NCBI GenBank assembly: GCA_964495075.1
Contig: CAZBUJ010000019.1
Coordinates: forward strand, 1 to 64,000
Length of the DNA stretch: 64,000 nt
Reading direction: 5' to 3'
Source of the DNA: JAFGJQ01 sp964495075
GTDB lineage: Bacteria; Planctomycetota; Phycisphaerae; UBA1845
The translations under genes were made by a program, and so were the position numbers. A model generated the notes under the pieces. It did not search any database and was not told the DNA's origin. It worked only from the letters and a program-made list of their open reading frames with translations. Shown here piece by piece: positions 19,501 through 28,003 of the stretch. Position 1 is the stretch's first letter. Each line of letters begins with the position of its first letter.

Positions 19501-22500
19501 GCGTTGCAGATTCGTCGGGCCCTGATTCTGTATGACGCGGCAGGAGGACCGGCAGCCGCGGAGACGCTTCGGGATCTGGCCGCCGGGCATGCCGGCGCCG
19601 CGCGGGTCCAGTCTTATTGTGCCCTGCTGGCCGGCCTGAACGGTGACAACGAAACGGCACTCGCTCTGCTCCGACCGCAGGGCTCGGCCAAAGAGCGATT
19701 CAGGGGCCACCTGTTCCGCGGCCTGTACGCTTCGCGGCTCGGCCGATTCGGCGCAGCGCTGCGCGAGTACGAGCAGGCGTGTTCACTGGCCCCGCTGGCC
19801 CGCGATCGGCGGTTCGCCCTGGATCGGGTGGTCGGCGCGGCCCGCGAGTCGGGCGAACTCGACGAGCTGGCCGATCGTTGGCTGCGACGCGAATCGGCCG
19901 GCGAGCGCGAATCGGCCGGGTCGACGGAGGTGCTCCAGGCGCTGATGGCCGTGCTGCGCGAGTTGGCGCGGCCCGACGATGCCCTGGCCCTCCTTCGGCG
20001 GGACGACCTGACCGAACAGCAGCGGCAACTGGTGGAATCACCCGCGTTCCAGAGCGAGGTGATCGCGACGGCGGTCGAGGCCGGTCGATTGAGTCTCGCC
20101 GAGTCCGCGTATCGATCGCTGGTGGCCCGGGAGCCGGAGCACGTCGAGTGGCGGGTCGGCCTGGCCCGGTTGCTCCTGCTGGACGGACGGCGCGACGAGG
20201 CGGCCCGGCTCTTTGACGAGGGGATCGGACGTGTCGACCGTGCCCGGCCGCTGTGGGGCCTCGCGGACGGCGCCCGCCGCCTGGGCCTGGATGATGTCGC
20301 GCTGCGCGCGTCGCGCAAGATCGGACGCTGCCCCGGCGGGCAGGTCCGGGCCGTGCTCTTCGAGGCCGATCTGTTCCGCGAACGCGGTGACACGGATGCC
20401 GCAGTCGCGCTGCTGAAGCAACTCGATGGCGAGGCCCAGACGGACCCCCGAGTCATCATGCCCGTGGCGGAAGCGTTTGAACGGTACGGTGACAGGTCCG
20501 AGGCACTGGCGTTGTTCCGCCGACTGTACGAAGTCACGCAAAGCGAAGACGTGCTGACTCGCGTCGCGTGGTTGTTGGAAGAGGCCGGCCGGTACGGCGA
20601 GGCGTATGACCTGTGGCTGGAAACGTGGCGGACCACGCAAGTGGCCGCGCGGATGCGGCAGGCCCGGCAGCGCGTGCTCGACCTGGCTTCCCGAACCGGC
20701 CGGCTGGCCGACCTGGCGATTGCCCTCGAAGAGCAACTGGACGAGGCGCCGGAGGAACGTCGCGCCGAGGCCGATGATCGAGAACTCGCGCTGCTGGTGG
20801 ATATCTACACGCTGGCCAACGACCCGGTGTCGGCCGCCGAGATTCTCGCCCAGTACCGCACCGGCGGCGGGTCGGACGCCGAGTCCGTGGCACTGCTCAA
20901 ACGGCTCGTGCAGATCCACCTCAACTGCGAACAGTTCGGACGGTGCAATCGCCTGCTCCGCCGGCTGATCGATCTCGATCCGGACAACGCGGACGACTAC
21001 CTCCAGCAGATCGCCGTCATCGCACTGGAACGCCGACAACCGTTCCAGGCCAAGGCCGCCCTGGCGGAAATGGCGGCCCGCGGTGGGCCGAACGGGCGGA
21101 GGGAAGAGTTCTCGGCCGGCGTGCTCGACAAGGTCGGATTGCACGGCGAAGCCGCCCAGGCGTATGGTCGCGTGCTCGCCGGGCACCCCGATCGCATCGA
21201 AGCGTTCCTCACCTGGGGCAACGCCATGCGGGCGGCCGGACGCGTGGAGCAGGCCATCGGGCGATTCCAGCGACTGCTGGAAGAGGCCGAGGAGGACGAC
21301 CTGTTCGCGGTGGCCGTCGACGGTTTGTTGAATCTCGACGCCCCGCCCTTCGTTCTTCGCTCCGCACGGCGCCGCGTCATGACCCGGATCGCCGACCAAC
21401 CGGACAAGGTCTTCCTCTACCGGTTGGGCGCCGATCTGCTGGACGCCATGGGCAAACCGGAAGAGCGCGATGGTCTTCTGGAGCAGGCCGTCCTGATCGC
21501 CGGCGAGCGACGCGGCCCGCTCCTCCGCGAGTTGATGGATTCGGCCCTGGCTGTCCATCGGACGGATCGCGTGATTTCGTTCGGGTGGTCTCTGCTCGCC
21601 CTGGACGAACGCATGCCGCCGCAAGTCTACCTGGACCTCGGCGAGGCGTTGGTCAAAACGGGACGCCTCGCCCAGGCCGAACGCGTGTTCGCCCGCGCCA
21701 GCGCGAGTGCCGATTTCACGGCCGTCCAGCAACGCGTCGCCACCTACTACGAGGAAGCGAACCGACCGGAACACGCCGATCGAATCATCCGCGAACTGCT
21801 GGCCGCCGAACCCGACAACGTGCCGCTGCTGATTCGATCCGGCGGCCTGTGCGAACAACTGGCCGCGTACGATCGCGCCTTCGACCAGTACGGCCGGGCG
21901 GCGGACCTGATGCTGCGACGCCTGCCTCGCGCCGTGCGCCGCGATGAGGCGAATGCCCCCGAACCGGCCACCGATGCGGAGCCACCCCGTCGCCGGTGGC
22001 GGGCGGCCAACCTCGACGAAGTGGGGCAGTACTTCGATAGCGCGGCCGGCGGCCTGCTCAACGCGGCACGAACACCCGCCATGCGCGAGCATCTCCTTTC
22101 CGACATCGTCGCCCGCGTCAACGAAGAGATGGACGCGCTGTCCACCACCCGCGAATGGGCCGCCACGATCGCGGACAACGTGCGACTCGATCGACTGGCC
22201 AGGTTCCTGCGCCATGTCGCCTTCTCTCTTCACCGCCCCGCCGTCGCCGATGAAATCGATCACCAACTGGCTGCCCGGTACCCCGCCGACGCCGTGCTGC
22301 TGACGACCCTCCTCCAGGATCGCCTTCGATGGGGACTGTATGCGAGTGCCGTGAAATTCGCCGACCCGGCGGAGCAAGCCGGGGCCGAACGGCCCCTCGT
22401 CCTGCCGTTCATCTTGATCGCGGCCGGAGGCGCCTCGCCCGCCGACGTGTTTCCGGATGACGACATGGCGGCGGGCCTGGCCAGTCGATACGTGCCCATG

Positions 22501-25260
22501 CTGATCATGGTGGGGGCGGACGAGGAAGCCCGAAGAGTCCTTCGCACCGCCTCGCCCGGGGACCCCGGCGAGACCGCCGGCACGATGATCGCGGCCGCCG
22601 TCGCGTTGCACGATGATGAAGCCATGAGACGCTGGGCCACCCTCTGGCTCGACGCGGCCGGCCGGCTGGACGACGCCATCGCGGCGGCCGACCAGGTCGA
22701 ACGCTGCCTGCGCCTGACCTGGAATCATCTGACGCCGGGCGACCGCGCGGTGCTGTGCCAGCGGGTCGATCGGCTGGCGATCGAACGGGATGACGACCAC
22801 CGGGTCCCCCTCGATCTGCTGCGGATGCGGCTGGCCGACGCGATCGGCTCGCCGTTTGAGGAATGCGACCGTGTGCTGGCCGAGGCGGCGAGTGACGACA
22901 GCCTGAGTGTCACGACGCTGGCATCGCTGCTGCAGAGAGCCGCACCGGAGGATCGCCCGGGACTGGTGCGGCGGATGACGGCCGCCCGCAAGCCGACCCG
23001 CGTCCGGACCTTTCTCATGGAACTCGTGGGGGCACTGCACGCCCCCGCCGACCCGCCGTTGGTCGAGACCATCGAGCAGTTGTTCTCCGCCGCGCCGGCC
23101 GCCGGGTTCCGGGCGGACCGCGCGTACAGCGACGTCAGCCGCGGGGCATGGAACGCCAACCCCGACCAGCCGAAAATCGGACGGCGGATCGGCGAGATCC
23201 TGCTCAGCGACACGCCCAGCGAACGCGCCGTGCTCACCGCGGTGGCGATCGCCCGCGCGAACGCGAACACTTACGACGACGCCATGCTGCTCGCCGACGA
23301 GGCCGTCGATCTGCTCCTCTCCGTGACCGAACCGGAAACCGCGGAGGCGCGGATGTGGGACGATCTGGCCGGGATCATGACGCCCGCCGATCGCGACGAG
23401 CTCGTCGCCGACCTCGACGAACGCATCGACATCGAGGGCCCCACCCCGTCACTCCACTACGCGCGGGGCGTGCTGCTGCATCGCAACAACCGGCGGGATG
23501 AGGCGATCGACGCGTTCACGGCCGCCTTCCGCCTCTCGCCGGACAACCGGACACTGAGCCGCAAAGTCATCCGGTTGCTTCAGCAGGAAGGTCGGCAGCG
23601 GGACCTCGCCCGACTCCTCGCGGGGCATCTGACGAAGAGCTCCATTTTGCAGTCCTTCGAGTGGCGGACGCTCGTCGCGTTGTACCGCGACCTGTACGAT
23701 CTCGCCGCCGCCGCCGCCGCGGCAAGCCGACTCGAGGGTCCGCTCAGCCCGATCGAACGCATGTCCATCCAGCGCATGACGGGCCGGATACGCGAGGTGC
23801 GCGACTCCTTCCTCCGCTTCCTGATCACGAACCGGAATCAGGGCCGATTCTACGACCCGTTCTGGCCGGACCCGCCGTCGCCCGGAGGCATGCTGGCGTA
23901 CCGCGAAAAGATGAAGTCGCGCCGGGAGGATCGCCCGACGATGTTCACCGGCGTGGCCGACCTGCCCTTCGCCGCCGATGACTTCGAAGCCCTGTTGCGG
24001 GCGGCGCCCCCGGATCGGCGTGACGTGCCCGGCCTGATCGACGGCCTCCTGGCGGCTACGCGTCGCGGCCCCGGTCGCGATCGTCTGATCGCCGCCCTCG
24101 AAGAGGCCCGGACGCACCAGGCGGTGACCAGCAAGGATCGAACCCTGCTTTTCGGGCTGCTGCGAGACGCCCCCGACGCCGTCCCGACCGAACTGGGATT
24201 GGAACTCCTCTGGCTGCCCTGGGTTCTCGATCCGGCCGATCGAAACGACCGTCAGACCCTCTGGGACCTGGCCAGGATTCAACGCCAGGCAGGTCTCCAC
24301 AAGGAAGCACGAAACATCCTGCGCTGGTTGACGGCGTACGATCTCCTCGCCGGCCCGTCCACGACCCAGGTGGAGCAGCGGTTTCGGCGTTTGCGCGAAT
24401 ACCAGGCGACCGCCCCGGATCGCGAAGGGCAGCAAGATCACGCCGGCTGGACCCGGTGTATGGGCTTGACGCCGCTCGATGCGGTTTCCGGCGAGTTCGT
24501 GGCCGCGCTCATCCAACGGCTGGCGGAGACCGGCGACGACGAAGGGCTGGCCGCCCAACTTGAACTCCTGGACCGGCGGCTGCGCGCCGATCCGTCGCTC
24601 GGCAGCGTGGCGCTGCACGCGGCCCTCGCCCGCGGTGCGGCAGCGCTCGATCGCTTCGACGACTTCACGGCGGCGATCGACGCCTGGTGCCGGGAGGCGG
24701 ACGACCACGATGGATGGACTGCCGTGCCGTTGGACGCGTCGCAGGTGCTGCCGCCCCTGTCCAGCATGAACGATCCCAACCGCTACCTTGACGCCGTCGT
24801 AACGGCCCTGAAATCGGCCGCCGGCCGTCACTTGTCCCCCGCGTCCGCGGCGCGAGGCTTATGCCTTCTCGGTCAATGGTGCGTCGACCACGAACGACCG
24901 GTGGGTGCCGATGCGGCACTGCGCGCCGCACGAAGCGTCTCCGGATCGCTCGGCGAGCATTCGCTCTGGATCGCCGACCTGGCGCGGGCGACCGGTCATG
25001 GCGCGGAGGCAGACGAGATCGAACTCGATCTGCTGCGTCTGGATCGCCTGCCGGTACCGCGCGTGCCGCGACTGCTCGAGGCAATCGAAGCCACCGCCGG
25101 TCGGGCGGCCGCGGATGAACTCGCCGTGCAGGTCGCCGCCTATAGTGACCACCCGCAGGTACTGCCCCGGGCCCTGAGGGCGGCCCAATCAGCCGGCGAC
25201 ACCGCCGCCGCGGCTGACTACGAGAGGCGCTTGCGGGCCGTCACGCCCACCGAACCGTGA
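16510..25260 (+). CDS. Giant membrane protein: two vWA domains, GATase-like domain and a long TPR array
   Basis: 2916 residues. Two N-terminal TMs (about 6-22 and 38-55) precede a vWA-like domain with D71LSAS, a GATase1-like region (VVDGMGLLVTGGRRSFGPGG) and a full vWA domain with IIDTSGSMGG (D418) and VLTDGG. TMs follow at about 818-838 and 850-866. The rest, about residues 870-2900, is almost wholly TPR-like helices (EQAIGRFQRLLEEAEEDD, YARGVLLHRNNRRDEAIDAF). Residues 842-868 (RRSPARAAAIMAAVGVLSIW then CPAARG-LDE) look like a signal peptide, as if a vWA gene ending near RRLPRR had fused with an exported TPR gene. There is no stop and no internal ribosome binding site. It is the last gene of the cluster. 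It is probably an assembly platform; no enzymatic role is seen. Confidence 0.9.
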   Translation: MVFAHPTALWLLALAVPLVVLHARRRMGLAAGQYAGVMAARLLAFACLIGALAEPIVGRVDATRYRVAVVDLSASIDDATLERTRMKLAARPREPGQSDDRRLVVFGREAAEQPYESAIAAVGGLTALRDTVEAGTPGSSLAAALELAGALIPEGGNGEIILFSDGLATDGDASAIAYRLAERGIGVSVEVEEKARADEIILRSVSLPPSGEIGATVDFELDIDASIAGPATLIFHDEGRGDEERIPLPLVAGRQSVTHPCPLEREGLLRYSVRVEGATDARADNNALPVAIWVEPPRRVHVVEEDGPSPAAGAFRSLLGPAADVRSVTPDSLSAVDAFDPLDLLVLADVPAGAIPADAQQRIKQAVVDGMGLLVTGGRRSFGPGGYARTPLADVLPVRVAQEVQRRDPSTTLVVIIDTSGSMGGARVNLAKEIARLAIARLKPHDKVGIVEFYGSKRWAAPIQPASNAIDLHRALNRLSAGGGTVILPAIEEAYYALQNVRTRTKHVLVLTDGGVETGAFEPLIRKMAEKGITLSTVMVGPGGHSTFLAGLAQWGRGRFYTAPDRFNLPEVIIKQPESSLLTPFVEQPTVLQAHAGRAVLNGIDFDSCPPLSGYVQTQLRPTADVLLTSSLGHPILARWRYGLGMVAAYTTQVSGEWSADLTRWKPYARVMSGLVRSLCPPRRDEALRVGPTLRPGAVEVQIDNRLVASGDAAAALELTVTSPDGVVERRVLDPLTPGSWNTRLTGLEPGVYRLDVQTAGEQLAGTAAFAVPPVREVTALEPDRDHLAEIEGFQTRAAQRALQRAGTPPRRPVEAWPLLAGSALVLLLLNVLLRRLPRRQRRSPARAAAIMAAVGVLSIWCPAARGLDEVGIEPEVARAVEKALSLEAWPQVESRFTLACDRVQRRDGDLGALVAYLQTRADAGPNGRRLLARAAAIDGRITLAAETLDTLRDACPDDPDYWGDAARLAEWSGDDEAAVRALDRAVALEPDPARRFALQIRRALILYDAAGGPAAAETLRDLAAGHAGAARVQSYCALLAGLNGDNETALALLRPQGSAKERFRGHLFRGLYASRLGRFGAALREYEQACSLAPLARDRRFALDRVVGAARESGELDELADRWLRRESAGERESAGSTEVLQALMAVLRELARPDDALALLRRDDLTEQQRQLVESPAFQSEVIATAVEAGRLSLAESAYRSLVAREPEHVEWRVGLARLLLLDGRRDEAARLFDEGIGRVDRARPLWGLADGARRLGLDDVALRASRKIGRCPGGQVRAVLFEADLFRERGDTDAAVALLKQLDGEAQTDPRVIMPVAEAFERYGDRSEALALFRRLYEVTQSEDVLTRVAWLLEEAGRYGEAYDLWLETWRTTQVAARMRQARQRVLDLASRTGRLADLAIALEEQLDEAPEERRAEADDRELALLVDIYTLANDPVSAAEILAQYRTGGGSDAESVALLKRLVQIHLNCEQFGRCNRLLRRLIDLDPDNADDYLQQIAVIALERRQPFQAKAALAEMAARGGPNGRREEFSAGVLDKVGLHGEAAQAYGRVLAGHPDRIEAFLTWGNAMRAAGRVEQAIGRFQRLLEEAEEDDLFAVAVDGLLNLDAPPFVLRSARRRVMTRIADQPDKVFLYRLGADLLDAMGKPEERDGLLEQAVLIAGERRGPLLRELMDSALAVHRTDRVISFGWSLLALDERMPPQVYLDLGEALVKTGRLAQAERVFARASASADFTAVQQRVATYYEEANRPEHADRIIRELLAAEPDNVPLLIRSGGLCEQLAAYDRAFDQYGRAADLMLRRLPRAVRRDEANAPEPATDAEPPRRRWRAANLDEVGQYFDSAAGGLLNAARTPAMREHLLSDIVARVNEEMDALSTTREWAATIADNVRLDRLARFLRHVAFSLHRPAVADEIDHQLAARYPADAVLLTTLLQDRLRWGLYASAVKFADPAEQAGAERPLVLPFILIAAGGASPADVFPDDDMAAGLASRYVPMLIMVGADEEARRVLRTASPGDPGETAGTMIAAAVALHDDEAMRRWATLWLDAAGRLDDAIAAADQVERCLRLTWNHLTPGDRAVLCQRVDRLAIERDDDHRVPLDLLRMRLADAIGSPFEECDRVLAEAASDDSLSVTTLASLLQRAAPEDRPGLVRRMTAARKPTRVRTFLMELVGALHAPADPPLVETIEQLFSAAPAAGFRADRAYSDVSRGAWNANPDQPKIGRRIGEILLSDTPSERAVLTAVAIARANANTYDDAMLLADEAVDLLLSVTEPETAEARMWDDLAGIMTPADRDELVADLDERIDIEGPTPSLHYARGVLLHRNNRRDEAIDAFTAAFRLSPDNRTLSRKVIRLLQQEGRQRDLARLLAGHLTKSSILQSFEWRTLVALYRDLYDLAAAAAAASRLEGPLSPIERMSIQRMTGRIREVRDSFLRFLITNRNQGRFYDPFWPDPPSPGGMLAYREKMKSRREDRPTMFTGVADLPFAADDFEALLRAAPPDRRDVPGLIDGLLAATRRGPGRDRLIAALEEARTHQAVTSKDRTLLFGLLRDAPDAVPTELGLELLWLPWVLDPADRNDRQTLWDLARIQRQAGLHKEARNILRWLTAYDLLAGPSTTQVEQRFRRLREYQATAPDREGQQDHAGWTRCMGLTPLDAVSGEFVAALIQRLAETGDDEGLAAQLELLDRRLRADPSLGSVALHAALARGAAALDRFDDFTAAIDAWCREADDHDGWTAVPLDASQVLPPLSSMNDPNRYLDAVVTALKSAAGRHLSPASAARGLCLLGQWCVDHERPVGADAALRAARSVSGSLGEHSLWIADLARATGHGAEADEIELDLLRLDRLPVPRVPRLLEAIEATAGRAAADELAVQVAAYSDHPQVLPRALRAAQSAGDTAAAADYERRLRAVTPTEP

Positions 25261-25394
25261 CCGTCCACCACGGGAGAGTGTCTTGAAACGACGGCGGGTG
25301 ATCATCGGACCGCCCTTGCCCGAATCAGGGTGCCGGCGGTGGTTCGCTGTCCACCCGACGGGCATCGAGGTCAATGCCCGGCACTCGAGGTGGC

Positions 25395-25805
25395 TTACCG
25401 CAGGAGGTTCTCGATCGTGCTCAGCAGTTCCTCCTGCTCGATGGGCTTGGCGATGAAACCTTCGGGCGGGGGGACTTGGTTTCGCGTGCTGATGAACTTC
25501 CTGAACGGTTCCGGGTCACCGCCCTTGCCGGTGACCGCGGTTACGATCACCACGGGCGTCTTCGCAAGCGCGGGGTCGTCGCGCAGGTTTCGATAGAGGC
25601 GGACCCCGGATGTCTCGGGCATCGAGATGTCCAGCGTGACCAGGTCGGGCCGTTCGCTCTTGAGTTTCTCGAAGCCCACCTCGCCGTCGGTGGCCGTGAC
25701 CGTGTCGTACCCGTTGTCCTGCAGAAGGGTCTCCAGGTAGGCCACGAGGCCGGGCTCGTCATCCACGATAAGTATTTTCTTCTTGGTTGGCTGGTTGTCG
25801 ATCAT
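25395..25805 (-). CDS. Single-domain response regulator
   Basis: A 136-residue CheY-like receiver with no output domain. The acidic pair is in ILIVDDEPG, the phospho-acceptor in VTLDISMPE, the Thr in VVIVTAVTG, and the Lys in GFIAKPIEQEE. An insertion of about 15 residues (GGDPEPFRKFISTRNQVPPP) separates the Thr and Lys strands, as in its paralogue at 27548. The ATG at 25805 follows GGAGAG by about eight bases. It is the last gene of the redox operon, 72 bases after the preceding receiver. It likely acts by phosphotransfer or protein contact rather than on DNA. Confidence 0.9.
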   Translation of the reverse strand: MIDNQPTKKKILIVDDEPGLVAYLETLLQDNGYDTVTATDGEVGFEKLKSERPDLVTLDISMPETSGVRLYRNLRDDPALAKTPVVIVTAVTGKGGDPEPFRKFISTRNQVPPPEGFIAKPIEQEELLSTIENLLR

Positions 25806-25877
25806 GAGCGTGCTCTCCGTCGATTGGGAACGGCTGCCTGGTTCGGCGCCGCCTTCACGTGGGTGCCGTGGTATAAC

Positions 25878-26396
25878 TCAACTGTCCCTCAGCGAGTCCA
25901 GGACCCTCCTTATCGTCTCCGGACTGGCGTCCTTCATGCGTTGCGCCAGTTCCTCTCTCAGATTCAGGTTGTCCGTGTCTTGCTCCGTGATTTCTATGCC
26001 GAGCGCCTCCTTGACGTGGCGCACGTACGCGGCGGTCCTGACCGGCTTCTCCAGGTAGACGCCGGGGCCCGACATGACGCTGTCGGCCATGATGTCCTCC
26101 AGATCACTCTTGCCCAGGTCGGTTTGGGCGTGGGCGGTGACAATGAGCACGGGGATGCGCGCGAGTTCCTTGTCCTTCTTCAAGTGACGCAGGAGCCGAG
26201 GACCCGACCGCTTGGGCATGACTAAGTCCAGGGAAATGAAATCGGGCTTCTGGGCGCGTATGATCTCCAAGGCCTCGTCGCCATCGGCAGCGGTTACGAC
26301 CCGAAAGCCGGCGTCCTCCAGAGCCGTTTGCAGAAACACGCGCACATTCGGCTCGTCGTCCACAACCAGCACCGTCTTGTCTTCGGCCCGTGCCAT
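25878..26396 (-). CDS. Response regulator with short C-terminal extension
   Basis: A 172-residue protein: an N-terminal receiver (VLVVDDEPN; FISLDLVMPKRSG as phospho-acceptor region; VLIVTAHA; YLEKPVRT) and a C-terminal helical tail of about 45 residues (LREELAQRMKDASPETIRRV). No HTH or enzymatic output is recognisable. The start ATG 26396 follows GGAGG. It lies 21 bases after the kinase gene and is clearly co-transcribed with it. Confidence 0.9.
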   Translation of the reverse strand: MARAEDKTVLVVDDEPNVRVFLQTALEDAGFRVVTAADGDEALEIIRAQKPDFISLDLVMPKRSGPRLLRHLKKDKELARIPVLIVTAHAQTDLGKSDLEDIMADSVMSGPGVYLEKPVRTAAYVRHVKEALGIEITEQDTDNLNLREELAQRMKDASPETIRRVLDSLRDS

Positions 26397-26417
26397 GAGT
26401 CGTCCTCCATAGTAGGT

Positions 26418-27551
26418 TCAACGGCGACGAATCGATCCGGCGTGTTCTCCCGCATCGACGTCGCGGACTGCTTCCGGAAGGCGGCTCCGGGGGAGTTCCA
26501 GCCGAAAGACGGAGCCCTCGCCCTTGGTGGATTCGAACGAGACCGTGCCGCCGTGCTCCTGTACGATTTTCCGCGTCGTCAGCAGCCCCAATCCTGTTCC
26601 TTTACCCGATTCTTTGGTCGAGAAGAAATTCGTGAACACCTTCTGCTTCACGTCGTATTCCATACCACAGCCGTTGTCGGTCATCTCATAGGTCAGAACG
26701 CCGTTTTGATCGCGGGTGGCCAGGCATACCCGACGATCTTCCCGGTTGCTCATCTCGCACGCGTCCAGGGCGTTCGAAACCAGGTTCGCCAGACACGTGT
26801 GGATGCCCTCCTTGTCGAGAGGGGCGTCGAGGATGCCCTCGTCCAGCTCCGCCTGAAGTTGGATGCCTGATTGCGTGGCGGTGTCGCGGAAAAGTTCGAT
26901 GACCTCCCGGGCGATCTGGTTTGGATCCACCATGCTCACGTGCGGGGTCCGACCCCGCGCGAAGTCCAGGAACTCCCGAGCGAAGGCGGAGATGCGGGTG
27001 ATATTCTCCTCAAGGATGTCCCAGCCCTGTCGGATCTTCTCGCCGTTATTCCGGCGGATGCCGGAACTGACCACGTACATGCCGCCTTCCAGGCCCATGA
27101 TCAGGTTCTTGATCCCGTGGGCAAGCCCGGCCACGGTCTGCCCCACCGCCGCCAGACGCTCGGCCGCCAGCTTCTCCTCCTCCAGGCGTTTCATCTCGCT
27201 GATGTCGGCCGACATCTCGATGATGTAGCGGACCTCACCGTCCTTGCGAACCAGGGGCACCGTTCGTACCAGGTAGTGCGTCGGCTTGCCTTCCGAAGGG
27301 GCGACGCCCGGCTCCTCGCGGACGCGGGCCTTGCCGTCGCAGAAGCTAAGGGCGGCCCCGCAGTCCTCACATCGCGCGGTTCGGTTCTTGTACACCGAAA
27401 AGCAGTGGCGGTTCTGCCAGGTGCCATAGGTCTCCGCGAACGTCCGGTTCGCCTCGACGATCCTGTAATCCCGGTCGATGACGCAAATGCTGATCGGAAC
27501 CTGGTTGAATAACTCGGTCCGGATCCAGTGCCTGACCTGCCCGGAGATCAT
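26418..27551 (-). CDS. PAS-domain sensor histidine kinase with cysteine-bearing PAS
   Basis: A 377-residue cytoplasmic kinase without transmembrane segments. A PAS domain (about residues 10-118) carries Cys 50, 61, 64 and 71 (RHCFSVYKNRTARCEDC). A dimerisation helix has the phospho-acceptor His 145 in AGLAHGIKNLIMGLEGG. The ATPase domain shows N-box LVSNALDACE, G1 DNGCGM, F-box FTNFFSTKE and G2 GKGTGLGL. The start ATG overlaps the stop of the receiver gene 27548 in ATGA, so translation is coupled. The cysteine cluster suggests a redox or metal cofactor (inference), fitting its place behind a membrane redox complex. Confidence 0.9.
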   Translation of the reverse strand: MISGQVRHWIRTELFNQVPISICVIDRDYRIVEANRTFAETYGTWQNRHCFSVYKNRTARCEDCGAALSFCDGKARVREEPGVAPSEGKPTHYLVRTVPLVRKDGEVRYIIEMSADISEMKRLEEEKLAAERLAAVGQTVAGLAHGIKNLIMGLEGGMYVVSSGIRRNNGEKIRQGWDILEENITRISAFAREFLDFARGRTPHVSMVDPNQIAREVIELFRDTATQSGIQLQAELDEGILDAPLDKEGIHTCLANLVSNALDACEMSNREDRRVCLATRDQNGVLTYEMTDNGCGMEYDVKQKVFTNFFSTKESGKGTGLGLLTTRKIVQEHGGTVSFESTKGEGSVFRLELPRSRLPEAVRDVDAGEHAGSIRRR

Positions 27552-28003
27552 TTTGCGCCTCCTTCGCGCGGTCCAGACACGCTCTTCGTTGGCTCGATCA
27601 GTGAAGCCACGATCTCCAGGAACTCCGGAACGACCACCGGCTTCTCGATGTATAGCTGCGGCACTGGAACTCGCTCGTCCGGCATGATCTTGCGGAAAGC
27701 ATCCGGCCCGACCGTGCTCGACCGGCTGAAGGCGCTGAGAAACACCACCGGAATGTCGCGGAGCCGCGGGTCAAGCTTGAGCTCTCGATACAGGGCGACC
27801 CCCGACCGCCGCGGCATCATGATGTCCAGCGTGATCAGATCGGGCGATCGCTCTCGGGCGATGGACAGCGCGGCCTCGGCGTCCGCCGCCGAGCACGCCT
27901 CGTACCCGTGGTCCTCGAGCACCGTCGTGAGGTAAGCAAGGATGGACAGCTCGTCGTCGATCACCAGGACTTTCTTCCTGTCTGAAGCCGATCGTTCGGT
28001 CAT
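27548..28003 (-). CDS. Single-domain response regulator
   Basis: A 151-residue receiver: VLVIDDELS, LITLDIMMPRRSG (phospho-acceptor), VVFLSAFS, and the conserved Lys in LYIEKPVVVPEF. It shares with the receiver at 25395 an insertion before the final strand (FRKIMPDERVPVPQ here). There is no output domain. It overlaps both neighbours by four bases, linking the NrfD-cytochrome gene to the histidine kinase gene in one transcript. Confidence 0.9.
   Translation of the reverse strand: MTERSASDRKKVLVIDDELSILAYLTTVLEDHGYEACSAADAEAALSIARERSPDLITLDIMMPRRSGVALYRELKLDPRLRDIPVVFLSAFSRSSTVGPDAFRKIMPDERVPVPQLYIEKPVVVPEFLEIVASLIEPTKSVSGPREGGAK

Noticed and set aside
20038..23040. 1000-codon open frame on the minus strand
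   Set aside because: It is entirely antisense to the giant vWA-TPR gene, and its translation is His/Arg/Gln-rich without motifs. Long antisense frames are expected from the strong third-position GC bias.
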